Source: Oscillospiraceae bacterium Zagget6 (GTDB lineage: Bacteria; Bacillota; Clostridia; Oscillospirales; Oscillospiraceae). From it: DNA of 47,815 bases. The notes under the pieces were generated by a model, which was not told where the DNA came from, did not search any database, and was given only the letters and a program-made list of their open reading frames with translations. Positions 17,205 through 26,387 of this stretch are shown one piece after another; the first letter of the stretch is position 1, and each line of letters starts with the position of its first letter. The stretch covers positions 1 through 47,815 of the forward strand of contig MSHH01000045.1 of assembly GCA_001941075.1 (NCBI GenBank). The letters are read 5' to 3'. The translations under genes and the position numbers were made by a program.

Positions 17205-17230
17205 CCGCGCACAGGTTACCCCGTGCGCGG
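17205..17230 (-). terminator. Terminator at the end of the mannan operon
   Basis: CCGCGCAC and GTGCGCGG are perfect 8-bp arms; on the minus strand TGTTTTG follows. It lies 52 bases after the GH26 stop codon. Confidence 0.75.
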
Positions 17231-17282
17231 TTGCTTGGTTTATGAGGTTGTTTCCCCGTTAAAAGGCGGAAACAAGTCTGTG

Positions 17283-20200
17283 TTACTTCTTGACCTTAAC
17301 CTTCTTGACCTTGCTCCAGCCGGCGTAAGAGGTCACGCTGCCAGAGGTCTTGTAGGGCCGCATACGGATGTAATAGGTCTTACCCTTCTTCAGGTTCTTC
17401 AAGGTAGTGGTCAGGTTCTTGTTGCCCTTGACCTTCACCGTCTTGGTGGTGGAGCTGGTGAAGCTCTTGCTGGTGGAGTATTGAATCACGTAGCCGGTGG
17501 CTTTGGTGTTCCGGGTCCACTTCAAACTGACTTTCTTACCGCTGATGTTCTTGGCACGGGTGAAGTGCTTGGCCGTCAGGCGATAAATCTTCTTGGTGGC
17601 GGAAGCGCTGCTCTTGCCGGAATCGTTCACCGCATAGACCTTGTACTGGTACTTGGTGCCGTTTTTCATGGCTGCGGTGTCCAGCCAGGTGGTGGAGGAA
17701 GTGGTCTTGACCTTCTTCCAGCTGCCGCTGCCGATTTTGCGATAGACCTGGTAGCTGGTTGCTCCATCCACGGCGTTCCAGGTGAGCTTGATACCCTTGG
17801 CCTTGTTCGCCGCGGAGGTGATTTTAGTCGCGGAGGGAACAGTGACCTTTTCAGCCACTTCTAGGGTGGAGATGGCAGAGGTCAGAGCGGCAGCGGCCTC
17901 ATCCACTTCGTCCTGCGTGGCGGAACCGTTGGCGGCCAAAATCTTGGCGCTTTCCAGCGCGGTTTGCAGGGCAGACCAGCTGTCGGTGGTGTAATCGCTC
18001 TCGGTCAGAGTTTCCGCCTGTTCGATGACGGCGGTCAGCGCAGAGCTGTCAACAACAGGCAGCGTTTCCAGGGCAGAAATTGCACTGGTCAGAGCGGTGG
18101 CAGCTTCGTCTGCCTCGCTCTGGGTTGCTGCGGCATTGGCGGCCACGGTCTGAGCAGCGGCCAGCGCGGTTTGCAGGGCAGACCAACTGTCGGCGGTATA
18201 GTCACTCTCGGTCAGGGCCTCCGCCTGCTCAATCGCGGTGGTCAGGGCCGAAGTATCGACGGTTTCTTCCTGTGTCAATGCTGTAAAGGTCGCTTCGGTC
18301 AGGTCGGTAGAAACGGCTGTGATGTTATCATACCAGATGGAGCCGCTGACAGTGTCGCCGTCAAAATACTCGTTGTCGATGGCGTTGACCCACAGGCCGA
18401 AGGAAGTCACACTGGAACAGTCATTTACCAGCCCACCGGTGGGATTGCCCTCGGTGTCCCGCTGGCAAAATTCAGAGAAGGGGATGGTTACAAGCGTGGG
18501 TTGTCCTGCCAGAGCCGCATACTCCTCATAGAGATTGAGATACGCCTCATAACAGGTATCGTTGGCTTGAATTTGGATGACCACCTTCTGCTGATTGGCG
18601 TCGGGGATGGTCCAGAACTGGAGGGCGTTGCAGTCCGACCAGTCCACTTCTTTGCTAATGGTAGCCCCGGCCCAGCCGCCACTGGTCTCGGAATAGGTGA
18701 AGTTCAGGCCGAAGCCCTCTTGCGCTTCCCCGTCCGCATCGGTCAGGGTCAGGGAGATGGTGCTGCCGGAGGCTTTGTTGGTGGCCCAGGTGCTGGTCAG
18801 CAGGGAATCTACCCCGTAGTAGGACTCAAAGTCGTCTACCAGATAGGGATCGGCCTCGGTTTCCTCGATGTTGAAAATAGCCCTGATTCTGTCGAAACTT
18901 TCGCCGTCAATGAACAGCTCTATGGTGCCTACATATTCTCCCAAAGATTCCAGAGTGTCGGTATCCACCATTGCGGAGTAGTAAGAGCCATCCGTCGTGG
19001 CTGCCGTCAGCGTAACATCCGCGCCGTCTCCGTGCAAAACGATTTCCGCCACGGTTTTATCGGAAGCGCCGGTCAGTTTTGCAGTGACCGTTGTTTCTGT
19101 CAAAAGCCGACTTCCAGACACTGGGGAAGTCAGATAGCCAGTGGCGGTTGTGGCTGCTGCCTCGACAGAAACGGTGGACATTTGCTCCAAAATACCTTTC
19201 AAATTTTCGGCAAATACACTACGGCCATCATTGAAAAATGTAATAAAGGGGTCCAACAGTTCGTGTCCGTAAAGAGTTCCATCCTCATTGACGCTTACCA
19301 CATAGGGGGTATAGAATCCGGAGTTAATACCGAAGTTTGCCCATACCAGAAAATAGGATGCGTTGGACTGGGAAACAATATCAGCGACTTCTTCAAACCA
19401 TTGTTGATCCTGGTTTCCTGATTTGAGCAAGGCGGCCTCACTGCTTGTGCTGTTGGACACGCCGGTTTCGGTCACTGCCAACAGCTTGTCATGCTTTTGC
19501 GCAAAGCTGTCAACCAGCGCCAACTCAGCCTGGAAAGTCGCCAGCCATGTGGAGTTATCCTCCTGCGGGTCGGAGTTGTACATATCGAATCCGATTATAT
19601 CCACGTAGTTATCTCCGGGATACCGTTCTTCATACTCGTCCTCGTCGGCAGCCTCTGAACCAGGACCGTATACATACAGGAAGTTGTGGACACCTTTTTC
19701 GTCCCGCAGATACTCCACCGTGTAGCGATACACGTTTTTGTAAGTCTCCGCATCGCAGAACGCCTTGCCCCACCAGAACCAACTGCCGGTGTTTTCATGG
19801 AAGGGTCGGAACAGAATGGTGCCGTTCACTTGGCTGGCATAGTCAGCGACCATATCCAAGAATGCGTTATAGACCTCGTTATACGCGCCGCCGGGCAGAA
19901 TTTCGTTCATTACATCGCCCGTTAAAATATTTGGAGTATATCCGTTAAAGTCATACTTTGCATAGGTGGGGTCTGTCTCCTCATCGTAACTCTCGTTCAG
20001 CGAAACAGTAGAGAAGTTGGGCATATGGGCAGAGAGGGTAATGATGGCCCCCGCTTCGATGTTCTCATTGGTCAGTTCGGCAGCGGCTTTGACATTTGCT
20101 CTGGCCTCTCCCAATGTGGCAATGTCGATTTCCGAACTATCATGTTCGTTGTTATACCGTTCCGCACTGTATTCGTCGCCTACCAGGGACAGGGTGTCAA

Positions 20201-21323
20201 TCCCGACAACGCCGGAGATAGACTGGGTAATGTCCTCTACATCGGAACTGCCCAGACTGCTGGAGCCAGTCTTGTGCCAGGTGTCGTTCTGATGTCCAAA
20301 AATCACACTCTTCGAATTGCCCAACGCTTGTAGCAGAGCGTAAATTTTTGCTGTATTCTCTGTGGCGTTTCCATCCACCAGGGTCACAGAGGTGGCAATA
20401 GAGGTGGTCTCATCGGCGCCATCCTCCGTCTGACTGGTCAAAGTATTGCCAGAGACAGAGAGATTCGTTTTGTCGTCCAGCGCCACAGTACTGTTGACAT
20501 AGACATCTTCCTCATCGGCGTCCCCCTGAGCGAACTGAACATTGTCCAGCCACAAGTCGCCCTGATAGTTGGTGTTCACACCAATCAAGCAGAAAGTGAT
20601 ACCGTTGACAGAACCGGAGGCACTGTCGCCGGTCAGGGTCACAGACACCTTTTTCAGCGTGTCCTCCACGGTTTCTGCCGCGCTCATGTCCACGGCAGTT
20701 TCGCCGAGTTGCAGCACGTCAGAGTAAAAGGTCATCTGGAAGCTGCCGGAGGTCATATTGGCCTCGTCATAGTAAAAGTCCAGCGTTACCTGATTGACGC
20801 CTTCCAGGGAGACGCCGTCGTCGCTGTAATAGGAAATGGCCATCTTGCTGTAGCTATACCCGGAATCGGCGCTGAAATCCACCGTGGCCTTGACCATGCC
20901 GTTTTCCTGGGTAACGGAGGAGTTGTCTGCACCGGAGTACTGCCACTCCCAGCCGCTGCCGTAGTACCAGCCGGATTCCTCCTCCAGACCGACCTTGTCC
21001 GTGGCGGAAGGGGCCAGCGTCTCCGCAGCGGTGACGATTTGCTCCGCCTCGGCAGTTTCACTGTCGGTGACTTCTGTGCTTTCGCTGGTGGTTGCTTCTG
21101 CGTCTTCCGTGGATTCCTCTGCGACAGATTCATCGCCAGTTTCGTCTGCGTCCTCTGCCGATGGGGTTTCCGCCTCCTCTGTTTCTGCTGCAAGGAGCGT
21201 GTCAGCGGCGTCAGAGACAGTCTCAGAGATGTCCGCCGCGTAAACGGGCAGGGACAGGGTGGACAGGGTCATCGCCAGGGCCAGCACCAGAGCGGCAAGG
21301 CGTTTTGTTCGCTGTTTTTTCAT
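17283..21323 (-). CDS. Secreted multidomain GH26 beta-mannanase
   Basis: A 1346-residue extracellular endo-beta-1,4-mannanase. Order: signal peptide 1-29 (ending LPVYA); acidic Glu/Thr-rich linker to about 115; carbohydrate-binding-like beta-sandwich about 118-270; GH26 catalytic domain about 320-710 with acid/base Glu510 (FRPFHENTGSWFWWG) and nucleophile Glu619 (VTETGVS); Ig-like domain about 715-825; second CBM (CBM23/CBM11-like) about 828-1000 starting VDDFESYYG; two FIVAR-type helical repeats about 1023-1155; two fibronectin III domains about 1159-1340; a Lys-rich tail. No LPxTG or SLH anchor is visible, so attachment may rely on the FIVAR/Fn3 modules or basic tail. It is the last gene of the mannan locus and provides the oligosaccharides that the ABC system imports. 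CBM family assignments are by resemblance only. Confidence 0.92.
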   Translation of the reverse strand: MKKQRTKRLAALVLALAMTLSTLSLPVYAADISETVSDAADTLLAAETEEAETPSAEDADETGDESVAEESTEDAEATTSESTEVTDSETAEAEQIVTAAETLAPSATDKVGLEEESGWYYGSGWEWQYSGADNSSVTQENGMVKATVDFSADSGYSYSKMAISYYSDDGVSLEGVNQVTLDFYYDEANMTSGSFQMTFYSDVLQLGETAVDMSAAETVEDTLKKVSVTLTGDSASGSVNGITFCLIGVNTNYQGDLWLDNVQFAQGDADEEDVYVNSTVALDDKTNLSVSGNTLTSQTEDGADETTSIATSVTLVDGNATENTAKIYALLQALGNSKSVIFGHQNDTWHKTGSSSLGSSDVEDITQSISGVVGIDTLSLVGDEYSAERYNNEHDSSEIDIATLGEARANVKAAAELTNENIEAGAIITLSAHMPNFSTVSLNESYDEETDPTYAKYDFNGYTPNILTGDVMNEILPGGAYNEVYNAFLDMVADYASQVNGTILFRPFHENTGSWFWWGKAFCDAETYKNVYRYTVEYLRDEKGVHNFLYVYGPGSEAADEDEYEERYPGDNYVDIIGFDMYNSDPQEDNSTWLATFQAELALVDSFAQKHDKLLAVTETGVSNSTSSEAALLKSGNQDQQWFEEVADIVSQSNASYFLVWANFGINSGFYTPYVVSVNEDGTLYGHELLDPFITFFNDGRSVFAENLKGILEQMSTVSVEAAATTATGYLTSPVSGSRLLTETTVTAKLTGASDKTVAEIVLHGDGADVTLTAATTDGSYYSAMVDTDTLESLGEYVGTIELFIDGESFDRIRAIFNIEETEADPYLVDDFESYYGVDSLLTSTWATNKASGSTISLTLTDADGEAQEGFGLNFTYSETSGGWAGATISKEVDWSDCNALQFWTIPDANQQKVVIQIQANDTCYEAYLNLYEEYAALAGQPTLVTIPFSEFCQRDTEGNPTGGLVNDCSSVTSFGLWVNAIDNEYFDGDTVSGSIWYDNITAVSTDLTEATFTALTQEETVDTSALTTAIEQAEALTESDYTADSWSALQTALAAAQTVAANAAATQSEADEAATALTSAISALETLPVVDSSALTAVIEQAETLTESDYTTDSWSALQTALESAKILAANGSATQDEVDEAAAALTSAISTLEVAEKVTVPSATKITSAANKAKGIKLTWNAVDGATSYQVYRKIGSGSWKKVKTTSSTTWLDTAAMKNGTKYQYKVYAVNDSGKSSASATKKIYRLTAKHFTRAKNISGKKVSLKWTRNTKATGYVIQYSTSKSFTSSTTKTVKVKGNKNLTTTLKNLKKGKTYYIRMRPYKTSGSVTSYAGWSKVKKVKVKK

Positions 21324-21390
21324 GTGTTTTACCTTCTTTCCATTTGTAAAATTGAAATAACACTTTTGTCTGCTGTTTCACCTCCCCTCT

Positions 21391-22062
21391 TTATTCCACG
21401 CTACCCAGAATATTGCACCACAGCGCCCAGTCGTCCTCCAGCCGGGCCTCCCCAGTGCCGGAATCGTCCCAGACGCCCCGGAATCCCAGGTAGCAGTCGC
21501 TGTCCACAGGCAATGCTCCTAAGGTGGAAATGTCCTCCCAGGCCACTGTCAGCGTTTCGGCGCTCTCATCGTCCTCCGGCAGCGTCCCGTCCAGACGGCA
21601 AAGCGCCCCGTAGGTGGCCTGAAAACTCTCCGGGTCCTCCAGCAGGAAGATGCCGCTCTGGTAGACGGAGAAATCCGTTTCCAGTCCGTTGTAGGCCGCC
21701 AGAACCTCCTGGCCGGACTGTCCCTCTCCGTTGGAGGAGAGGTCAATACAATACTGGTGGAGCTGCACCGCCACCTGGCCGTCGCCGTTCACGTCCTCGC
21801 CGAAGGCCGCCAGACGCTGGGTCAGGGCGTCCGCCTCCTCGTCGGTCAGCTGGGTGACGCCCACCCAGGCCACATGGTAGTCCGGGTCGTCAACCCCCGC
21901 GTCCTGCCAGGCGAAGTAGCCCAGCAGCAGCAACACCAACAGGGCCAGCAGCAGGTAAAACCGGTGATACCACCACCAGTTCCGCAGCCGCTCCGTTCTG
22001 GTCAGATCCTCTTTCAGGTGTCGGTGGACCCGATCTGTTTCTGTCTCATAATCTGGCAGCAT
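21391..22062 (-). CDS. Single-pass membrane protein of unknown function in the mannan locus
   Basis: A 223-residue protein with a short charged N-terminus, RNWWWYHRFYLLLALLVLLLLG as one transmembrane segment (about residues 27-48), and an acidic outside domain of about 170 residues. That domain holds DVNGDGQV, an EF-hand or dockerin-like calcium loop, then VAVQLHQYCIDL. The start at 22062 follows AGGAG by six bases; longer frames reach back into the isomerase gene and are not supported. It lies between manA and the GH26 gene. I do not recognise the family; a role near the surface in mannan handling, or in assembly of the transporter or mannanase, is only a guess from position. Confidence 0.75.
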   Translation of the reverse strand: MLPDYETETDRVHRHLKEDLTRTERLRNWWWYHRFYLLLALLVLLLLGYFAWQDAGVDDPDYHVAWVGVTQLTDEEADALTQRLAAFGEDVNGDGQVAVQLHQYCIDLSSNGEGQSGQEVLAAYNGLETDFSVYQSGIFLLEDPESFQATYGALCRLDGTLPEDDESAETLTVAWEDISTLGALPVDSDCYLGFRGVWDDSGTGEARLEDDWALWCNILGSVE

Positions 22063-22109
22063 GGTTTTCTCCTGTAGTCGTGTGCGTGGGTTTCCTGTGC
22101 AATAGGGGA

Positions 22110-23042
22110 CTATATCGTCCCCACTCGTGTCATTAAGGCGCTGATTGTTCCGGTGACGGAGAATTCCCCGCTGTCGGCAGGCAGAAACAGGCTGTCCCCC
22201 TTCCGGCAGGGCATGACCTCTTTCCCGCACTGTACCTCACCCGCTCCCTCCAACACCAGGAGGGAGGTGAAGGATTCGTCGTCACAGTACCCCGCATAGG
22301 GGGACTGAATCACATCGACGGTGAAGTAGGCGCTGCGGGCCAAATGTCCGCCGAAGTTATAGTCGGTGCGGGGCGGCTGACAGTGGGTGACCTCCACCGC
22401 CTGATCTACATGGAGCTTCCGGGGCATTCCGTCCGCTCCCACCCGGTTATAATCAAAGACCCGATAGGTCACGTTGGAACTCTGTTGGATTTCCGCAATG
22501 ACGATACCCTTACAGATGGCGTGGAGGGTCCCCGCCGGGATGTAAAACAAATCGCCCTTGTGAACCGGTACGGCGTTCAGTACCTCCAGCAGGGTTCCGT
22601 CCTGGGTGCGCCGCCGGAACTCCCCTTTGGAGATCGGTTCCCGGAAGCCATAGTAGAGGTATGCGCCGGGTTCGGCGTCCAGCACATACCACATCTCGGT
22701 TTTGCCGTACTGGTGCTCGTTTTCCAGGGCGTCGGTGTTGTTTGGGTGAACCTGAATGGACAGGTTGTCTTTGGCGTCGATGAGCTTGATAAGGATGGGG
22801 AACTCCCGAAACACCTGGCAGTTGCTGCCCAGCACCCGTTTCCCCACGGCGGCGAGATACTCCCGCAGTGTCCGCCCTGCGAAAACGCCGTTGGTGATGA
22901 TGGAAGGTCCGTCCGGGTGACAGGACAGCTCCCAGCACTCCGCCAGCCGGGGGCCGTCAAATTCCTTGTGATAGTCCGTTTTCAGGCGCTTCCCGCCCCA
23001 GATGTAGTCCTTACAGGCGGGCTTTAACTTTAACACAGGCAT
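22110..23042 (-). CDS. manA: Mannose-6-phosphate isomerase, class I
   Basis: A 310-residue cupin enzyme converting mannose 6-phosphate to fructose 6-phosphate. Zinc ligands are visible: Gln and His in LSIQVHPNNTDA, Glu in GKTEMWYVLD, and His in IPAGTLHAICKG. KDYIWGGKRLK and NVTYRVFDYNRV are also family marks. The start at 23042 follows AAGGAG by eight bases; the open frame extends upstream through the dispersed repeat at 23106-23175, which is not coding for this protein. It passes the mannose released by the locus into glycolysis after the mutase has made mannose 6-phosphate. Confidence 0.93.
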   Translation of the reverse strand: MPVLKLKPACKDYIWGGKRLKTDYHKEFDGPRLAECWELSCHPDGPSIITNGVFAGRTLREYLAAVGKRVLGSNCQVFREFPILIKLIDAKDNLSIQVHPNNTDALENEHQYGKTEMWYVLDAEPGAYLYYGFREPISKGEFRRRTQDGTLLEVLNAVPVHKGDLFYIPAGTLHAICKGIVIAEIQQSSNVTYRVFDYNRVGADGMPRKLHVDQAVEVTHCQPPRTDYNFGGHLARSAYFTVDVIQSPYAGYCDDESFTSLLVLEGAGEVQCGKEVMPCRKGDSLFLPADSGEFSVTGTISALMTRVGTI

Positions 23043-23105
23043 ACGCTTTGCTCCTTCTTTGTGCTTTTCGCTGACAGCCTTTTCTGAACGGCTGCTTTTT
23101 CCTTT

Positions 23106-23175
23106 CGTTTTTAGCTCCATGCTTTTGGTTTGCCGCACCTGACTAACAGCTAACAGCTAATGGCTAACAGCTAAA
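23106..23175. repeat. Dispersed TAACAGCTAA-type repeat, copy 1, containing the esterase stop codon
   Basis: The first part, CGTTTTTAGCTCCATGC and on, matches CGTTTTAAGCACCGTGC at 28600-28633. The second, GCACCTGACTAACAGC and three further GCTAA units with a period near ten, matches 28691-28731. The minus-strand reading gives the last codons and the TAG stop of the acetylesterase gene. Confidence 0.75.
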
Positions 23176-24690
23176 ATCATCTGTGCGGAAGGGTGCGGCG
23201 GGCAGGCCGGAGGCTCCATACAGAGTGGACGAGCCAAAGTTGGTCCAGGCGTAGCGCACATAGACCGGCGCGGGCACCTGAGCGCTGTGGAGCAGCACCC
23301 GGTCTGCCTGGACGTTGCCGCGAGCGGGATAAAAAATCCCATCCGCCCCGGCCAGTTGGAACCCCTCCAGGCAGTCTCCCCGGACGGACAACCCGCCGCC
23401 GGTGTGCCGAAAACGCACCTCCATGCCGCCGTCCTCTGTGGGGCGGGTCTGCGCCATCACGGGTGCGTCCGCTACCACGTCCTCGCCGTAGACCTTTTTC
23501 CGGGCCAGGAGAGCCAGACGGCAGCCCACCGTCTGCTTGTCCAGCGGGTGGATGTTGTCAAACTCGCCGCAGTCGGTAAGCACCGCCAGGCCGGTGTTGG
23601 CCACCGTCCGGCTGATCTTCATCTGTTGGTCCCGCAGCATGGCCCAATGCTTGCTGTCCTGGTGATTTTGATATTCCTCTCTGGAGCAGTACATGGGCAG
23701 CTGGACAAACAGGAAGGGCAGTTCGTCATCCCGCCAGTCCGTGCGCCACTGGTCGATGAGGTAGGTCATCATCACATCGTAAGTGGCATACCTGGCCTCA
23801 TCCTCCTCGCCCTGGTAGTACAAAAAGCCCCGGATGGCGTAGGGCGTCACCCGCTGCACCATGGTCTCGTACAGTCCGGCGGGCCGGAAGGGGGACTGGT
23901 TGCCCGCAGGCTGGGGCCAGGGGCAGAGGCCGCACTCCTCGTTCAGCACCGGCCAGGTCACCGTCGGCTCCGCCGCCCGGCGCTGGTCTACACGGGACTG
24001 CCACGCCTGGTATTCCGCGTTGTAGCCTTCCATCTCGGCGGCGTACTGTTCATCGGTCTTGTCCCCCACCAACGCGGCGTAGTCATTGAGGTATTTCTGC
24101 CCCGCTGCGGTCTTTTCCAACTGCTGTCGGCTCATCCAGCAGCTAATTGAGGTGCCGCCCCAATAGCAGCCAATGATGCCAACAGGAACTCCCTGGGTCT
24201 GGCAGAGCTGCCGGGCGAAGAAATAGGCCACGGCGCTCATGTCTCCGCTGGTCGATGGGGCGCAGACCTGCCAGGAACTCTCGGCTTCCATCTGCGCCTG
24301 TTCCCCGTCCAGCACCGCCCGCTGGGGGACGTTGTAAAAGCGGATAGAGGGGTGGTCGCTGTCCGCCACCTCCCGCTTTCCGTTTTTGCAGTCCCGGAGC
24401 GGCAGTTCCATGTTGCTCTGTCCTCCAGCGAACCACACCTCACCCACGGCTACGTCGGTAAAGGTCAACTGCTGGCCTTTGCTCTCCACGGTCAGGGTGA
24501 GATTGGCCCCTGCCTCCCGTGGGGCCAGGGTCAGGTCCCAGCATCCGTCCGGCCCAACGACAGTGGTTTTCCGTTCATCGGCCAGGGTGACGGACACCTG
24601 TGCGCCTGGAACGCCCTGTCCCCAGACGGGGATAGGCTTTTGCCGCTGGAGTACCATATGGTCGGAAAATACAGCGCTTATGGTCAGCAT
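23164..24690 (-). CDS. SGNH-family carbohydrate esterase (annotated as sialate O-acetylesterase type), probable mannan acetylesterase
   Basis: A 508-residue intracellular esterase; no signal peptide. The family marks are FSDHMVLQRQKPIPVWGQG at the start, the nucleophile motif FAGGQSNMELP (Ser), and DCGEFDNIHPLDKQTVG supplying the Asp-x-x-His part of the triad. The annotation name comes from the family; members in mannan and xylan loci remove acetyl groups from imported oligosaccharides, which suits this position between the phosphosugar mutase and manA. Its last codons (FSC and stop) lie inside a dispersed repeat, so the natural C-terminus may have been replaced. Confidence 0.85.
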   Translation of the reverse strand: MLTISAVFSDHMVLQRQKPIPVWGQGVPGAQVSVTLADERKTTVVGPDGCWDLTLAPREAGANLTLTVESKGQQLTFTDVAVGEVWFAGGQSNMELPLRDCKNGKREVADSDHPSIRFYNVPQRAVLDGEQAQMEAESSWQVCAPSTSGDMSAVAYFFARQLCQTQGVPVGIIGCYWGGTSISCWMSRQQLEKTAAGQKYLNDYAALVGDKTDEQYAAEMEGYNAEYQAWQSRVDQRRAAEPTVTWPVLNEECGLCPWPQPAGNQSPFRPAGLYETMVQRVTPYAIRGFLYYQGEEDEARYATYDVMMTYLIDQWRTDWRDDELPFLFVQLPMYCSREEYQNHQDSKHWAMLRDQQMKISRTVANTGLAVLTDCGEFDNIHPLDKQTVGCRLALLARKKVYGEDVVADAPVMAQTRPTEDGGMEVRFRHTGGGLSVRGDCLEGFQLAGADGIFYPARGNVQADRVLLHSAQVPAPVYVRYAWTNFGSSTLYGASGLPAAPFRTDDFSC

Positions 24691-24702
24691 ACTTCCATCT
24701 CC

Positions 24703-26385
24703 TCATTGCATCTGATCGGCGGCATCTGCTGCCAGCCGGTCAAGCAGTTCGACTGCCTGTTCCTCTGTCTCCGCCACGACGGAGAGGTACAGTTTCAGCT
24801 TCGGCTCCGTGCCGGAGGGCCGCACCGTGACCCTGGCTCCGCCCGCCAGCTGGAACTCCAGCACGTCCGCTTTGGGCAGTCCGGTTCCTCCTGCATGGTA
24901 ATCCACCACCCGTTCCACTGGCACTCCGGCGAAGGCAACCGGGGGATTTTCCCGCAGACGCCGCATCAACTGGCCCATATGGGCCATGCCGTCGGCTCCC
25001 GGAAAGGCGAAGCTGTGGAGGCCGCTGCGGTAGCAGCCAAATTCGGCGTACAGGTCGTTCAGGCCGTCCAGCAGGGTTTTTCCCTGCCCGGCGTACCATC
25101 CGGCGGCCTCGCAGACCAGCAGAGCGGCGTTCACCGCATCCTTGTCCCGGACGTGAGGGCCGGAGAGGTAGCCGTAGCTCTCCTCAAACCCAAAGAGATA
25201 CCGTTCTGGATGGCCCTCTTTCTCCAGCAGCCCGATTTGTTCCCCGATGAACTTGAAACCGGTGAGGGTGCGCCGCAGTTCCACGCCATACTTTGCCGCC
25301 ACAGGGTCCGCCATAGGAGTGGAGACAATGGTGGTCACTGCCACCGGGTCTTGCGGCATGGTTCCCAACCCTCGTCGGGTGCGACAGACGTAGTCCAGCA
25401 AAAGGACGCCCAACTCGTTTCCGGTGAGCAATTTGTAACCGCCTCTCCCATCGGGGACAGCCACGCCGCAGCGGTCACAATCCGGGTCAGTACCCAGCAA
25501 CAAGTCGGGCTTGACCTTTTCGCACAGCTCCAGCCCCTTTTCCATAGCCTCCCGAATTTCCGGGTTGGGATAGGGGCAGGTGGGAAAGGTTCCGTCCGGC
25601 TGCTCCTGCTCCGGCACGACTGTCACCTGGGTGACGCCAAGTTTTTTCAGCAGACGGGTCACGCACTCCAGCCCGCTGCCATTGAGCGGCGTGTAGACCA
25701 GCTTCAAATCGGAGATTCCCACGCCGTCCCCCACCTGCTGGGCCAGGACCGCGTCTAAAAAGGCATCCAAACAGTCCTCCGGGATGAATTGGATGGTTCC
25801 CGTCTCCAGCGCAGCGGCAAAGTCCAACCTTTTGACATCCCGGAAGCAGTCCACCTGTTCGATGCAGTTCTGGATTTTGGACGCAATCTCCAATGTGATC
25901 TGGCAGCCATCGGCCCCGTAGACCTTGTAGCCGTTGTACTGGGCGGGATTGTGGCTGGCGGTGACGCAGACTCCAGCCCCACAGCCCAGATACCGCACGG
26001 CCCAACTCAGGGCGGGGGTTGGCTCCAGACGGGGGTAGAGGTAAGCGGTGATGCCGTTGGCTGCCAACACCTGAGCGGTCTCCCGTGCGAACCGGTCGCT
26101 TTTGATACGGCTGTCGTAGGCGATGGCCACCGACTTGGGAAGGCTCGTCCCGTTCAGGTAGTCGGCCAGTCCCTGGGTGGCCTTGCGGACGGTGTAAACA
26201 TTCATCCGGTTGGTTCCTGCGCCTATGATCCCCCGCAGACCGCCGGTGCCAAAGGCAAGTTCCCGGTAAAAACGGTCACGGATCTCCGCTTCGTCATTCT
26301 GCATCTCCGCCAGTTCCGAAGCCAGCTCCGGGTCTAAATCCGCCTGCGAACGCCAGCGCAGATATTGTTCTGTTGCGTTGCTCAT
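24703..26385 (-). CDS. Phosphosugar mutase (phosphomannomutase/phosphoglucomutase family)
   Basis: A 560-residue alpha-D-phosphohexomutase with the four expected sites: phosphoserine loop TASHNPAQYNG (Ser144), magnesium loop GTDPDCDRCG, sugar-binding GFEESYGYL, and phosphate-binding RPSGTEPKLKLYL. It converts the mannose 1-phosphate released by the GH130 enzymes to mannose 6-phosphate, feeding manA. The ATG at 26391 overlaps the TGA of the upstream alpha-galactosidase, but the ribosome site GAGG is too near it; the ATG at 26385 has eight bases of spacing and is preferred. Length is that of the long PGM/PMM form of Gram-positives. Confidence 0.92.
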   Translation of the reverse strand: MSNATEQYLRWRSQADLDPELASELAEMQNDEAEIRDRFYRELAFGTGGLRGIIGAGTNRMNVYTVRKATQGLADYLNGTSLPKSVAIAYDSRIKSDRFARETAQVLAANGITAYLYPRLEPTPALSWAVRYLGCGAGVCVTASHNPAQYNGYKVYGADGCQITLEIASKIQNCIEQVDCFRDVKRLDFAAALETGTIQFIPEDCLDAFLDAVLAQQVGDGVGISDLKLVYTPLNGSGLECVTRLLKKLGVTQVTVVPEQEQPDGTFPTCPYPNPEIREAMEKGLELCEKVKPDLLLGTDPDCDRCGVAVPDGRGGYKLLTGNELGVLLLDYVCRTRRGLGTMPQDPVAVTTIVSTPMADPVAAKYGVELRRTLTGFKFIGEQIGLLEKEGHPERYLFGFEESYGYLSGPHVRDKDAVNAALLVCEAAGWYAGQGKTLLDGLNDLYAEFGCYRSGLHSFAFPGADGMAHMGQLMRRLRENPPVAFAGVPVERVVDYHAGGTGLPKADVLEFQLAGGARVTVRPSGTEPKLKLYLSVVAETEEQAVELLDRLAADAADQMQ

Positions 26386-26387
26386 GG

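Noticed and set aside
17964-19421. A 485-codon plus-strand frame opposite the GH26 gene
   Set aside because: Low-complexity Gly/Ala/Val-rich translation complementary to the Ser/Thr/Ala repeats of the mannanase; not a gene.
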